A DNA stretch of 64,000 nucleotides from NCBI GenBank assembly GCA_910591455.2, contig OU342811.1:3211022-3275021 (forward strand), in the 5' to 3' direction. The stretch is from Pholis gunnellus. Lineage: Eukaryota; Chordata; Actinopteri; Perciformes; Pholidae. The notes below the pieces were generated by a model that worked only from the letters and a program-made list of their open reading frames with translations, was not told the origin of the DNA and ran no database searches. Both the position numbers and the translations under genes were made by a program. Each line of letters begins with the position of its first letter. The first letter of the stretch is position 1. This document shows positions 27,752 to 42,700 of this stretch, piece by piece.

Positions 27752-30700
27752 ATGTCATGAAACTGTGAAATACACAGTCCTGAGGCACTTTTTTGAAGAA
27801 AATCTTTGAAACTATGTATACTTTCACAAAATCCACTTTTGGCCTTCTCTTGGCCTGAAACGTCTTTTGAGGGCATAAAAAAATGAAAACTGCATCTTTA
27901 GGCAGTAAGGTGCTGAAAACAGCAGATATTGATGAAAATGTCATGAAACTGTGAAATACACAGTCCTGAGGCACTTTTTTGAAGAAAATCTTTGAAACTA
28001 TGTATACTTTCACAAAATCCACTTTTGGCCTTCTCTTGGCCTGAAACGTCTTTTGAGGGCATAAAAAAATGAAAACTGCATCTTTAGGCAGTAAGGTGCT
28101 GAAAACAGCAGATATTGATGAAAATGTCATGAAACTGTGAAATACACAGTCCTGAGGCACTTTTTTGAAGAAAATCTTTGAAACTATGTATACTTTCACA
28201 AAATCCACTTTTGGCCTTCTCTTGGCCTGAAACGTCTTTTGAGGGCATAAAAAAATGAAAACTGCATCTTTAGGCAGTAAGGTGCTGAAAACAGCAGATA
28301 TTGATGAAAATGTCATGAAACTGTGAAATACACAGTCCTGAGGCACTTTTTTGAAGAAAATCTTTGAAACTATGTATACTTTCACAAAATCCACTTTTGG
28401 CCTTCTCTTGGCCTGAAACGTCTTTTGAGGGCATAAAAAAATGAAAACTGCATCTTTAGGCAGTAAGGTGCTGAAAACAGCAGATATTGATGAAAATGTC
28501 ATGAAACTGTGAAATACACAGTCCTGAGGCACTTTTTTGAAGAAAATCTTTGAAACTATGTATACTTTCACAAAATCCACTTTTGGCCTTCTCTTGGCCT
28601 GAAACGTCTTTTGAGGGCATAAAAAAATGAAAACTGCATCTTTAGGCAGTAAGGTGCTGAAAACAGCAGATATTGATGAAAATGTCATGAAACTGTGAAA
28701 TACACAGTCCTGAGGCACTTTTTTGAAGAAAATCTTTGAAACTATGTATACTTTCACAAAATCCACTTTTGGCCTTCTCTTGGCCTGAAACGTCTTTTGA
28801 GGGCATAAAAAAATGAAAACTGCATCTTTAGGCAGTAAGGTGCTGAAAACAGCAGATATTGATGAAAATGTCATGAAACTGTGAAATACACAGTCCTGAG
28901 GCACTTTTTTGAAGAAAATCTTTGAAACTATGTATACTTTCACAAAATCCACTTTTGGCCTTCTCTTGGCCTGAAACGTCTTTTGAGGGCATAAAAAAAT
29001 GAAAACTGCATCTTTAGGCAGTAAGGTGCTGAAAACAGCAGATATTGATGAAAATGTCATGAAACTGTGAAATACACAGTCCTGAGGCACTTTTTTGAAG
29101 AAAATCTTTGAAACTATGTATACTTTCACAAAATCCACTTTTGGCCTTCTCTTGGCCTGAAACGTCTTTTGAGGGCATAAAAAAATGAAAACTGCATCTT
29201 TAGGCAGTAAGGTGCTGAAAACAGCAGATATTGATGAAAATGTCATGAAACTGTGAAATACACAGTCCTGAGGCACTTTTTTGAAGAAAATCTTTGAAAC
29301 TATGTATACTTTCACAAAATCCACTTTTGGCCTTCTCTTGGTCTGAAACGTCTTTTGAGGGCATAAAAAAATGAAAACTGCATCTTTAGGCAGTAAGGTG
29401 CTGAAAACAGCAGATATTGATGAAAATGTCATGAAACTGTGAAATACACAGTCCTGAGGCACTTTTTTGAAGAAAATCTTTGAAACTATGTATACTTTCA
29501 CAAAATCCACTTTTGGCCTTCTCTTGGCCTGAAACGTCTTTTGAGGGCATAAAAAAATGAAAACTGCATCTTTAGGCAGTAAGGTGCTGAAAACAGCAGA
29601 TATTGATGAAAATGTCATGAAACTGTGAAATACACAGTCCTGAGGCACTTTTTTGAAGAAAATCTTTGAAACTATGTATACTTTCACAAAATCCACTTTT
29701 GGCCTTCTCTTGGCCTGAAACGTCTTTTGAGGGCATAAAAAAATGAAAACTGCATCTTTAGGCAGTAAGGTGCTGAAAACAGCAGATATTGATGAAAATG
29801 TCATGAAACTGTGAAATACACAGTCCTGAGGCACTTTTTTGAAGAAAATCTTTGAAACTATGTATACTTTCACAAAATCCACTTTTGGCCTTCTCTTGGC
29901 CTGAAACGTCTTTTGAGGGCATAAAAAAATGAAAACTGCATCTTTAGGCAGTAAGGTGCTGAAAACAGCAGATATTGATGAAAATGTCATGAAACTGTGA
30001 AATACACAGTCCTGAGGCACTTTTTTGAAGAAAATCTTTGAAACTATGTATACTTTCACAAAATCCACTTTTGGCCTTCTCTTGGTCTGAAACGTCTTTT
30101 GAGGGCATAAAAAAATGAAAACTGCATCTTTAGGCAGTAAGGTGCTGAAAACAGCAGATATTGATGAAAATGTCATGAAACTGTGAAATACACAGTCCTG
30201 AGGCACTTTTTTGAAGAAAATCTTTGAAACTATGTATACTTTCACAAAATCCACTTTTGGCCTTCTCTTGGCCTGAAACGTCTTTTGAGGGCATAAAAAA
30301 ATGAAAACTGCATCTTTAGGCAGTAAGGTGCTGAAAACAGCAGATATTGATGAAAATGTCATGAAACTGTGAAATACACAGTCCTGAGGCACTTTTTTGA
30401 AGAAAATCTTTGAAACTATGTATACTTTCACAAAATCCACTTTTGGCCTTCTCTTGGCCTGAAACGTCTTTTGAGGGCATAAAAAAATGAAAACTGCATC
30501 TTTAGGCAGTAAGGTGCTGAAAACAGCAGATATTGATGAAAATGTCATGAAACTGTGAAATACACAGTCCTGAGGCACTTTTTTGAAGAAAATCTTTGAA
30601 ACTATGTATACTTTCACAAAATCCACTTTTGGCCTTCTCTTGGCCTGAAACGTCTTTTGAGGGCATAAAAAAATGAAAACTGCATCTTGCAGTAAGGTGC

Positions 30701-33700
30701 TGAAAACAGCAGATATTGATGAAAATGTCATGAAACTGTGAAATACACAGTCCTGAGGCACTTTTTTGAAGAAAATCTTTGAAACTATGTATACTTTCAC
30801 AAAATCCACTTTTGGCCTTCTCTTGGCCTGAAACGTCTTTTGAGGGCATAAAAAAATGAAAACTGCATCTTTAGGCAGTAAGGTGCTGAAAACAGCAGAT
30901 ATTGATGAAAATGTCATGAAACTGTGAAATACACAGTCCTGAGGCACTTTTTTGAAGAAAATCTTTGAAACTATGTATACTTTCACAAAATCCACTTTTG
31001 GCCTTCTCTTGGCCTGAAACGTCTTTTGAGGGCATAAAAAAATGAAAACTGCATCTTTAGGCAGTAAGGTGCTGAAAACAGCAGATATTGATGAAAATGT
31101 CATGAAACTGTGAAATACACAGTCCTGAGGCACTTTTTTGAAGAAAATCTTTGAAACTATGTATACTTTCACAAAATCCACTTTTGGCCTTCTCTTGGCC
31201 TGAAACGTCTTTTGAGGGCATAAAAAAATGAAAACTGCATCTTTAGGCAGTAAGGTGCTGAAAACAGCAGATATTGATGAAAATGTCATGAAACTGTGAA
31301 ATACACAGTCCTGAGGCACTTTTTTGAAGAAAATCTTTGAAACTATGTATACTTTCACAAAATCCACTTTTGGCCTTCTCTTGGCCTGAAACGTCTTTTG
31401 AGGGCATAAAAAAATGAAAACTGCATCTTTAGGCAGTAAGGTGCTGAAAACAGCAGATATTGATGAAAATGTCATGAAACTGTGAAATACACAGTCCTGA
31501 GGCACTTTTTTGAAGAAAATCTTTGAAACTATGTATACTTTCACAAAATCCACTTTTGGCCTTCTCTTGGCCTGAAACGTCTTTTGAGGGCATAAAAAAA
31601 TGAAAACTGCATCTTTAGGCAGTAAGGTGCTGAAAACAGCAGATATTGATGAAAATGTCATGAAACTGTGAAATACACAGTCCTGAGGCACTTTTTTGAA
31701 GAAAATCTTTGAAACTATGTATACTTTCACAAAATCCACTTTTGGCCTTCTCTTGGCCTGAAACGTCTTTTGAGGGCATAAAAAAATGAAAACTGCATCT
31801 TTAGGCAGTAAGGTGCTGAAAACAGCAGATATTGATGAAAATGTCATGAAACTGTGAAATACACAGTCCTGAGGCACTTTTTTGAAGAAAATCTTTGAAA
31901 CTATGTATACTTTCACAAAATCCACTTTTGGCCTTCTCTTGGCCTGAAACGTCTTTTGAGGGCATAAAAAAATGAAAACTGCATCTTTAGGCAGTAAGGT
32001 GCTGAAAACAGCAGATATTGATGAAAATGTCATGAAACTGTGAAATACACAGTCCTGAGGCACTTTTTTGAAGAAAATCTTTGAAACTATGTATACTTTC
32101 ACAAAATCCACTTTTGGCCTTCTCTTGGCCTGAAACGTCTTTTGAGGGCATAAAAAAATGAAAACTGCATCTTTAGGCAGTAAGGTGCTGAAAACAGCAG
32201 ATATTGATGAAAATGTCATGAAACTGTGAAATACACAGTCCTGAGGCACTTTTTTGAAGAAAATCTTTGAAACTATGTATACTTTCACAAAATCCACTTT
32301 TGGCCTTCTCTTGGCCTGAAACGTCTTTTGAGGGCATAAAAAAATGAAAACTGCATCTTTAGGCAGTAAGGTGCTGAAAACAGCAGATATTGATGAAAAT
32401 GTCATGAAACTGTGAAATACACAGTCCTGAGGCACTTTTTTGAAGAAAATCTTTGAAACTATGTATACTTTCACAAAATCCACTTTTGGCCTTCTCTTGG
32501 CCTGAAACGTCTTTTGAGGGCATAAAAAAATGAAAACTGCATCTTTAGGCAGTAAGGTGCTGAAAACAGCAGATATTGATGAAAATGTCATGAAACTGTG
32601 AAATACACAGTCCTGAGGCACTTTTTTGAAGAAAATCTTTGAAACTATGTATACTTTCACAAAATCCACTTTTGGCCTTCTCTTGGCCTGAAACGTCTTT
32701 TGAGGGCATAAAAAAATGAAAACTGCATCTTTAGGCAGTAAGGTGCTGAAAACAGCAGATATTGATGAAAATGTCATGAAACTGTGAAATACACAGTCCT
32801 GAGGCACTTTTTTGAAGAAAATCTTTGAAACTATGTATACTTTCACAAAATCCACTTTTGGCCTTCTCTTGGCCTGAAACGTCTTTTGAGGGCATAAAAA
32901 AATGAAAACTGCATCTTTAGGCAGTAAGGTGCTGAAAACAGCAGATATTGATGAAAATGTCATGAAACTGTGAAATACACAGTCCTGAGGCACTTTTTTG
33001 AAGAAAATCTTTGAAACTATGTATACTTTCACAAAATCCACTTTTGGCCTTCTCTTGGCCTGAAACGTCTTTTGAGGGCATAAAAAAATGAAAACTGCAT
33101 CTTTAGGCAGTAAGGTGCTGAAAACAGCAGATATTGATGAAAATGTCATGAAACTGTGAAATACACAGTCCTGAGGCACTTTTTTGAAGAAAATCTTTGA
33201 AACTATGTATACTTTCACAAAATCCACTTTTGGCCTTCTCTTGGCCTGAAACGTCTTTTGAGGGCATAAAAAAATGAAAACTGCATCTTTAGGCAGTAAG
33301 GTGCTGAAAACAGCAGATATTGATGAAAATGTCATGAAACTGTGAAATACACAGTCCTGAGGCACTTTTTTGAAGAAAATCTTTGAAACTATGTATACTT
33401 TCACAAAATCCACTTTTGGCCTTCTCTTGGCCTGAAACGTCTTTTGAGGGCATAAAAAAATGAAAACTGCATCTTTAGGCAGTAAGGTGCTGAAAACAGC
33501 AGATATTGATGAAAATGTCATGAAACTGTGAAATACACAGTCCTGAGGCACTTTTTTGAAGAAAATCTTTGAAACTATGTATACTTTCACAAAATCCACT
33601 TTTGGCCTTCTCTTGGCCTGAAACGTCTTTTGAGGGCATAAAAAAATGAAAACTGCATCTTTAGGCAGTAAGGTGCTGAAAACAGCAGATATTGATGAAA

Positions 33701-36700
33701 ATGTCATGAAACTGTGAAATACACAGTCCTGAGGCACTTTTTTGAAGAAAATCTTTGAAACTATGTATACTTTCACAAAATCCACTTTTGGCCTTCTCTT
33801 GGCCTGAAACGTCTTTTGAGGGCATAAAAAAATGAAAACTGCATCTTTAGGCAGTAAGGTGCTGAAAACAGCAGATATTGATGAAAATGTCATGAAACTG
33901 TGAAATACACAGTCCTGAGGCACTTTTTTGAAGAAAATCTTTGAAACTATGTATACTTTCACAAAATCCACTTTTGGCCTTCTCTTGGCCTGAAACGTCT
34001 TTTGAGGGCATAAAAAAATGAAAACTGCATCTTTAGGCAGTAAGGTGCTGAAAACAGCAGATATTGATGAAAATGTCATGAAACTGTGAAATACACAGTC
34101 CTGAGGCACTTTTTTGAAGAAAATCTTTGAAACTATGTATACTTTCACAAAATCCACTTTTGGCCTTCTCTTGGCCTGAAACGTCTTTTGAGGGCATAAA
34201 AAAATGAAAACTGCATCTTTAGGCAGTAAGGTGCTGAAAACAGCAGATATTGATGAAAATGTCATGAAACTGTGAAATACACAGTCCTGAGGCACTTTTT
34301 TGAAGAAAATCTTTGAAACTATGTATACTTTCACAAAATCCACTTTTGGCCTTCTCTTGGCCTGAAACGTCTTTTGAGGGCATAAAAAAATGAAAACTGC
34401 ATCTTTAGGCAGTAAGGTGCTGAAAACAGCAGATATTGATGAAAATGTCATGAAACTGTGAAATACACAGTCCTGAGGCACTTTTTTGAAGAAAATCTTT
34501 GAAACTATGTATACTTTCACAAAATCCACTTTTGGCCTTCTCTTGGCCTGAAACGTCTTTTGAGGGCATAAAAAAATGAAAACTGCATCTTTAGGCAGTA
34601 AGGTGCTGAAAACAGCAGATATTGATGAAAATGTCATGAAACTGTGAAATACACAGTCCTGAGGCACTTTTTTGAAGAAAATCTTTGAAACTATGTATAC
34701 TTTCACAAAATCCACTTTTGGCCTTCTCTTGGCCTGAAACGTCTTTTGAGGGCATAAAAAAATGAAAACTGCATCTTTAGGCAGTAAGGTGCTGAAAACA
34801 GCAGATATTGATGAAAATGTCATGAAACTGTGAAATACACAGTCCTGAGGCACTTTTTTGAAGAAAATCTTTGAAACTATGTATACTTTCACAAAATCCA
34901 CTTTTGGCCTTCTCTTGGCCTGAAACGTCTTTTGAGGGCATAAAAAAATGAAAACTGCATCTTTAGGCAGTAAGGTGCTGAAAACAGCAGATATTGATGA
35001 AAATGTCATGAAACTGTGAAATACACAGTCCTGAGGCACTTTTTTGAAGAAAATCTTTGAAACTATGTATACTTTCACAAAATCCACTTTTGGCCTTCTC
35101 TTGGCCTGAAACGTCTTTTGAGGGCATAAAAAAATGAAAACTGCATCTTTAGGCAGTAAGGTGCTGAAAACAGCAGATATTGATGAAAATGTCATGAAAC
35201 TGTGAAATACACAGTCCTGAGGCACTTTTTTGAAGAAAATCTTTGAAACTATGTATACTTTCACAAAATCCACTTTTGGCCTTCTCTTGGCCTGAAACGT
35301 CTTTTGAGGGCATAAAAAAATGAAAACTGCATCTTTAGGCAGTAAGGTGCTGAAAACAGCAGATATTGATGAAAATGTCATGAAACTGTGAAATACACAG
35401 TCCTGAGGCACTTTTTTGAAGAAAATCTTTGAAACTATGTATACTTTCACAAAATCCACTTTTGGCCTTCTCTTGGCCTGAAACGTCTTTTGAGGGCATA
35501 AAAAAATGAAAACTGCATCTTTAGGCAGTAAGGTGCTGAAAACAGCAGATATTGATGAAAATGTCATGAAACTGTGAAATACACAGTCCTGAGGCACTTT
35601 TTTGAAGAAAATCTTTGAAACTATGTATACTTTCACAAAATCCACTTTTGGCCTTCTCTTGGCCTGAAACGTCTTTTGAGGGCATAAAAAAATGAAAACT
35701 GCATCTTTAGGCAGTAAGGTGCTGAAAACAGCAGATATTGATGAAAATGTCATGAAACTGTGAAATATACACAGTCCTGAGGCACTTTTTTGAAGAAAAT
35801 CTTTGAAACTATGTATACTTTCACAAAATCCACTTTTGGCCTTCTCTTGGCCTGAAACGTCTTTTGAGGGCATAAAAAAATGAAAACTGCATCTTTAGGC
35901 AGTAAGGTGCTGAAAACAGCAGATATTGATGAAAATGTCATGAAACTGTGAAATACACAGTCCTGAGGCACTTTTTTGAAGAAAATCTTTGAAACTATGT
36001 ATACTTTCACAAAATCCACTTTTGGCCTTCTCTTGGCCTGAAACGTCTTTTGAGGGCATAAAAAAATGAAAACTGCATCTTTAGGCAGTAAGGTGCTGAA
36101 AACAGCAGATATTGATGAAAATGTCATGAAACTGTGAAATACACAGTCCTGAGGCACTTTTTTGAAGAAAATCTTTGAAACTATGTATACTTTCACAAAA
36201 TCCACTTTTGGCCTTCTCTTGGCCTGAAACGTCTTTTGAGGGCATAAAAAAATGAAAACTGCATCTTTAGGCAGTAAGGTGCTGAAAACAGCAGATATTG
36301 ATGAAAATGTCATGAAACTGTGAAATACACAGTCCTGAGGCACTTTTTTGAAGAAAATCTTTGAAACTATGTATACTTTCACAAAATCCACTTTTGGCCT
36401 TCTCTTGGCCTGAAACGTCTTTTGAGGGCATAAAAAAATGAAAACTGCATCTTTAGGCAGTAAGGTGCTGAAAACAGCAGATATTGATGAAAATGTCATG
36501 AAACTGTGAAATACACAGTCCTGAGGCACTTTTTTGAAGAAAATCTTTGAAACTATGTATACTTTCACAAAATCCACTTTTGGCCTTCTCTTGGCCTGAA
36601 ACGTCTTTTGAGGGCATAAAAAAATGAAAACTGCATCTTTAGGCAGTAAGGTGCTGAAAACAGCAGATATTGATGAAAATGTCATGAAACTGTGAAATAC

Positions 36701-39700
36701 ACAGTCCTGAGGCACTTTTTTGAAGAAAATCTTTGAAACTATGTATACTTTCACAAAATCCACTTTTGGCCTTCTCTTGGCCTGAAACGTCTTTTGAGGG
36801 CATAAAAAAATGAAAACTGCATCTTTAGGCAGTAAGGTGCTGAAAACAGCAGATATTGATGAAAATGTCATGAAACTGTGAAATACACAGTCCTGAGGCA
36901 CTTTTTTGAAGAAAATCTTTGAAACTATGTATACTTTCACAAAATCCACTTTTGGCCTTCTCTTGGCCTGAAACGTCTTTTGAGGGCATAAAAAAATGAA
37001 AACTGCATCTTTAGGCAGTAAGGTGCTGAAAACAGCAGATATTGATGAAAATGTCATGAAACTGTGAAATACACAGTCCTGAGGCACTTTTTTGAAGAAA
37101 ATCTTTGAAACTATGTATACTTTCACAAAATCCACTTTTGGCCTTCTCTTGGCCTGAAACGTCTTTTGAGGGCATAAAAAAATGAAAACTGCATCTTTAG
37201 GCAGTAAGGTGCTGAAAACAGCAGATATTGATGAAAATGTCATGAAACTGTGAAATACACAGTCCTGAGGCACTTTTTTGAAGAAAATCTTTGAAACTAT
37301 GTATACTTTCACAAAATCCACTTTTGGCCTTCTCTTGGCCTGAAACGTCTTTTGAGGGCATAAAAAAATGAAAACTGCATCTTTAGGCAGTAAGGTGCTG
37401 AAAACAGCAGATATTGATGAAAATGTCATGAAACTGTGAAATACACAGTCCTGAGGCACTTTTTTGAAGAAAATCTTTGAAACTATGTATACTTTCACAA
37501 AATCCACTTTTGGCCTTCTCTTGGCCTGAAACGTCTTTTGAGGGCATAAAAAAATGAAAACTGCATCTTTAGGCAGTAAGGTGCTGAAAACAGCAGATAT
37601 TGATGAAAATGTCATGAAACTGTGAAATACACAGTCCTGAGGCACTTTTTTGAAGAAAATCTTTGAAACTATGTATACTTTCACAAAATCCACTTTTGGC
37701 CTTCTCTTGGCCTGAAACGTCTTTTGAGGGCATAAAAAAATGAAAACTGCATCTTTAGGCAGTAAGGTGCTGAAAACAGCAGATATTGATGAAAATGTCA
37801 TGAAACTGTGAAATACACAGTCCTGAGGCACTTTTTTGAAGAAAATCTTTGAAACTATGTATACTTTCACAAAATCCACTTTTGGCCTTCTCTTGGCCTG
37901 AAACGTCTTTTGAGGGCATAAAAAAATGAAAACTGCATCTTTAAATGAAAACTGCATCTTTAGGCAGTAAGGTGCTGAAAACAGCAGATATTGATGAAAA
38001 TGTCATGAAACTGTGAAATACACAGTCCTGAGGCACTTTTTTGAAGAAAATCTTTGAAACTATGTATACTTTCACAAAATCCACTTTTGGCCTTCTCTTG
38101 GCCTGAAACGTCTTTTGAGGGCATAAAAAAATGAAAACTGCATCTTTAGGCAGTAAGGTGCTGAAAACAGCAGATATTGATGAAAATGTCATGAAACTGT
38201 GAAATACACAGTCCTGAGGCACTTTTTTGAAGAAAATCTTTGAAACTATGTATACTTTCACAAAATCCACTTTTGGCCTTCTCTTGGCCTGAAACGTCTT
38301 TTGAGGGCATAAAAAAATGAAAACTGCATCTTTAGGCAGTAAGGTGCTGAAAACAGCAGATATTGATGAAAATGTCATGAAACTGTGAAATACACAGTCC
38401 TGAGGCACTTTTTTGAAGAAAATCTTTGAAACTATGTATACTTTCACAAAATCCACTTTTGGCCTTCTCTTGGCCTGAAACGTCTTTTGAGGGCATAAAA
38501 AAATGAAAACTGCATCTTTAGGCAGTAAGGTGCTGAAAACAGCAGATATTGATGAAAATGTCATGAAACTGTGAAATACACAGTCCTGAGGCACTTTTTT
38601 GAAGAAAATCTTTGAAACTATGTATACTTTCACAAAATCCACTTTTGGCCTTCTCTTGGCCTGAAACGTCTTTTGAGGGCATAAAAAAATGAAAACTGCA
38701 TCTTTAGGCAGTAAGGTGCTGAAAACAGCAGATATTGATGAAAATGTCATGAAACTGTGAAATACACAGTCCTGAGGCACTTTTTTGAAGAAAATCTTTG
38801 AAACTATGTATACTTTCACAAAATCCACTTTTGGCCTTCTCTTGGCCTGAAACGTCTTTTGAGGGCATAAAAAAATGAAAACTGCATCTTTAGGCAGTAA
38901 GGTGCTGAAAACAGCAGATATTGATGAAAATGTCATGAAACTGTGAAATACACAGTCCTGAGGCACTTTTTTGAAGAAAATCTTTGAAACTATGTATACT
39001 TTCACAAAATCCACTTTTGGCCTTCTCTTGGCCTGAAACGTCTTTTGAGGGCATAAAAAAATGAAAACTGCATCTTTAGGCAGTAAGGTGCTGAAAACAG
39101 CAGATATTGATGAAAATGTCATGAAACTGTGAAATACACAGTCCTGAGGCACTTTTTTGAAGAAAATCTTTGAAACTATGTATACTTTCACAAAATCCAC
39201 TTTTGGCCTTCTCTTGGCCTGAAACGTCTTTTGAGGGCATAAAAAAATGAAAACTGCATCTTTAGGCAGTAAGGTGCTGAAAACAGCAGATATTGATGAA
39301 AATGTCATGAAACTGTGAAATACACAGTCCTGAGGCACTTTTTTGAAGAAAATCTTTGAAACTATGTATACTTTCACAAAATCCACTTTTGGCCTTCTCT
39401 TGGCCTGAAACGTCTTTTGAGGGCATAAAAAAATGAAAACTGCATCTTTAGGCAGTAAGGTGCTGAAAACAGCAGATATTGATGAAAATGTCATGAAACT
39501 GTGAAATACACAGTCCTGAGGCACTTTTTTGAAGAAAATCTTTGAAACTATGTATACTTTCACAAAATCCACTTTTGGCCTTCTCTTGGCCTGAAACGTC
39601 TTTTGAGGGCATAAAAAAATGAAAACTGCATCTTTAGGCAGTAAGGTGCTGAAAACAGCAGATATTGATGAAAATGTCATGAAACTGTGAAATACACAGT

Positions 39701-42700
39701 CCTGAGGCACTTTTTTGAAGAAAATCTTTGAAACTATGTATACTTTCACAAAATCCACTTTTGGCCTTCTCTTGGCCTGAAACGTCTTTTGAGGGCATAA
39801 AAAAATGAAAACTGCATCTTTAGGCAGTAAGGTGCTGAAAACAGCAGATATTGATGAAAATGTCATGAAACTGTGAAATACACAGTCCTGAGGCACTTTT
39901 TTGAAGAAAATCTTTGAAACTATGTATACTTTCACAAAATCCACTTTTGGCCTTCTCTTGGCCTGAAACGTCTTTTGAGGGCATAAAAAAATGAAAACTG
40001 CATCTTTAGGCAGTAAGGTGCTGAAAACAGCAGATATTGATGAAAATGTCATGAAACTGTGAAATACACAGTCCTGAGGCACTTTTTTGAAGAAAATCTT
40101 TGAAACTATGTATACTTTCACAAAATCCACTTTTGGCCTTCTCTTGGCCTGAAACGTCTTTTGAGGGCATAAAAAAATGAAAACTGCATCTTTAGGCAGT
40201 AAGGTGCTGAAAACAGCAGATATTGATGAAAATGTCATGAAACTGTGAAATACACAGTCCTGAGGCACTTTTTTGAAGAAAATCTTTGAAACTATGTATA
40301 CTTTCACAAAATCCACTTTTGGCCTTCTCTTGGCCTGAAACGTCTTTTGAGGGCATAAAAAAATGAAAACTGCATCTTTAGGCAGTAAGGTGCTGAAAAC
40401 AGCAGATATTGATGAAAATGTCATGAAACTGTGAAATACACAGTCCTGAGGCACTTTTTTGAAGAAAATCTTTGAAACTATGTATACTTTCACAAAATCC
40501 ACTTTTGGCCTTCTCTTGGCCTGAAACGTCTTTTGAGGGCATAAAAAAATGAAAACTGCATCTTTAGGCAGTAAGGTGCTGAAAACAGCAGATATTGATG
40601 AAAATGTCATGAAACTGTGAAATACACAGTCCTGAGGCACTTTTTTGAAGAAAATCTTTGAAACTATGTATACTTTCACAAAATCCACTTTTGGCCTTCT
40701 CTTGGCCTGAAACGTCTTTTGAGGGCATAAAAAAATGAAAACTGCATCTTTAGGCAGTAAGGTGCTGAAAACAGCAGATATTGATGAAAATGTCATGAAA
40801 CTGTGAAATACACAGTCCTGAGGCACTTTTTTGAAGAAAATCTTTGAAACTATGTATACTTTCACAAAATCCACTTTTGGCCTTCTCTTGGCCTGAAACG
40901 TCTTTTGAGGGCATAAAAAAATGAAAACTGCATCTTTAGGCAGTAAGGTGCTGAAAACAGCAGATATTGATGAAAATGTCATGAAACTGTGAAATACACA
41001 GTCCTGAGGCACTTTTTTGAAGAAAATCTTTGAAACTATGTATACTTTCACAAAATCCACTTTTGGCCTTCTCTTGGCCTGAAACGTCTTTTGAGGGCAT
41101 AAAAAAATGAAAACTGCATCTTTAGGCAGTAAGGTGCTGAAAACAGCAGATATTGATGAAAATGTCATGAAACTGTGAAATACACAGTCCTGAGGCACTT
41201 TTTTGAAGAAAATCTTTGAAACTATGTATACTTTCACAAAATCCACTTTTGGCCTTCTCTTGGCCTGAAACGTCTTTTGAGGGCATAAAAAAATGAAAAC
41301 TGCATCTTTAGGCAGTAAGGTGCTGAAAACAGCAGATATTGATGAAAATGTCATGAAACTGTGAAATACACAGTCCTGAGGCACTTTTTTGAAGAAAATC
41401 TTTGAAACTATGTATACTTTCACAAAATCCACTTTTGGCCTTCTCTTGGCCTGAAACGTCTTTTGAGGGCATAAAAAAATGAAAACTGCATCTTTAGGCA
41501 GTAAGGTGCTGAAAACAGCAGATATTGATGAAAATGTCATGAAACTGTGAAATACACAGTCCTGAGGCACTTTTTTGAAGAAAATCTTTGAAACTATGTA
41601 TACTTTCACAAAATCCACTTTTGGCCTTCTCTTGGCCTGAAACGTCTTTTGAGGGCATAAAAAAATGAAAACTGCATCTTTAGGCAGTAAGGTGCTGAAA
41701 ACAGCAGATATTGATGAAAATGTCATGAAACTGTGAAATACACAGTCCTGAGGCACTTTTTTGAAGAAAATCTTTGAAACTATGTATACTTTCACAAAAT
41801 CCACTTTTGGCCTTCTCTTGGCCTGAAACGTCTTTTGAGGGCATAAAAAAATGAAAACTGCATCTTTAGGCAGTAAGGTGCTGAAAACAGCAGATATTGA
41901 TGAAAATGTCATGAAACTGTGAAATACACAGTCCTGAGGCACTTTTTTGAAGAAAATCTTTGAAACTATGTATACTTTCACAAAATCCACTTTTGGCCTT
42001 CTCTTGGCCTGAAACGTCTTTTGAGGGCATAAAAAAATGAAAACTGCATCTTTAGGCAGTAAGGTGCTGAAAACAGCAGATATTGATGAAAATGTCATGA
42101 AACTGTGAAATACACAGTCCTGAGGCACTTTTTTGAAGAAAATCTTTGAAACTATGTATACTTTCACAAAATCCACTTTTGGCCTTCTCTTGGCCTGAAA
42201 CGTCTTTTGAGGGCATAAAAAAATGAAAACTGCATCTTTAGGCAGTAAGGTGCTGAAAACAGCAGATATTGATGAAAATGTCATGAAACTGTGAAATACA
42301 CAGTCCTGAGGCACTTTTTTGAAGAAAATCTTTGAAACTATGTATACTTTCACAAAATCCACTTTTGGCCTTCTCTTGGCCTGAAACGTCTTTTGAGGGC
42401 ATAAAAAAATGAAAACTGCATCTTTAGGCAGTAAGGTGCTGAAAACAGCAGATATTGATGAAAATGTCATGAAACTGTGAAATACACAGTCCTGAGGCAC
42501 TTTTTTGAAGAAAATCTTTGAAACTATGTATACTTTCACAAAATCCACTTTTGGCCTTCTCTTGGCCTGAAACGTCTTTTGAGGGCATAAAAAAATGAAA
42601 ACTGCATCTTTAGGCAGTAAGGTGCTGAAAACAGCAGATATTGATGAAAATGTCATGAAACTGTGAAATACACAGTCCTGAGGCACTTTTTTGAAGAAAA

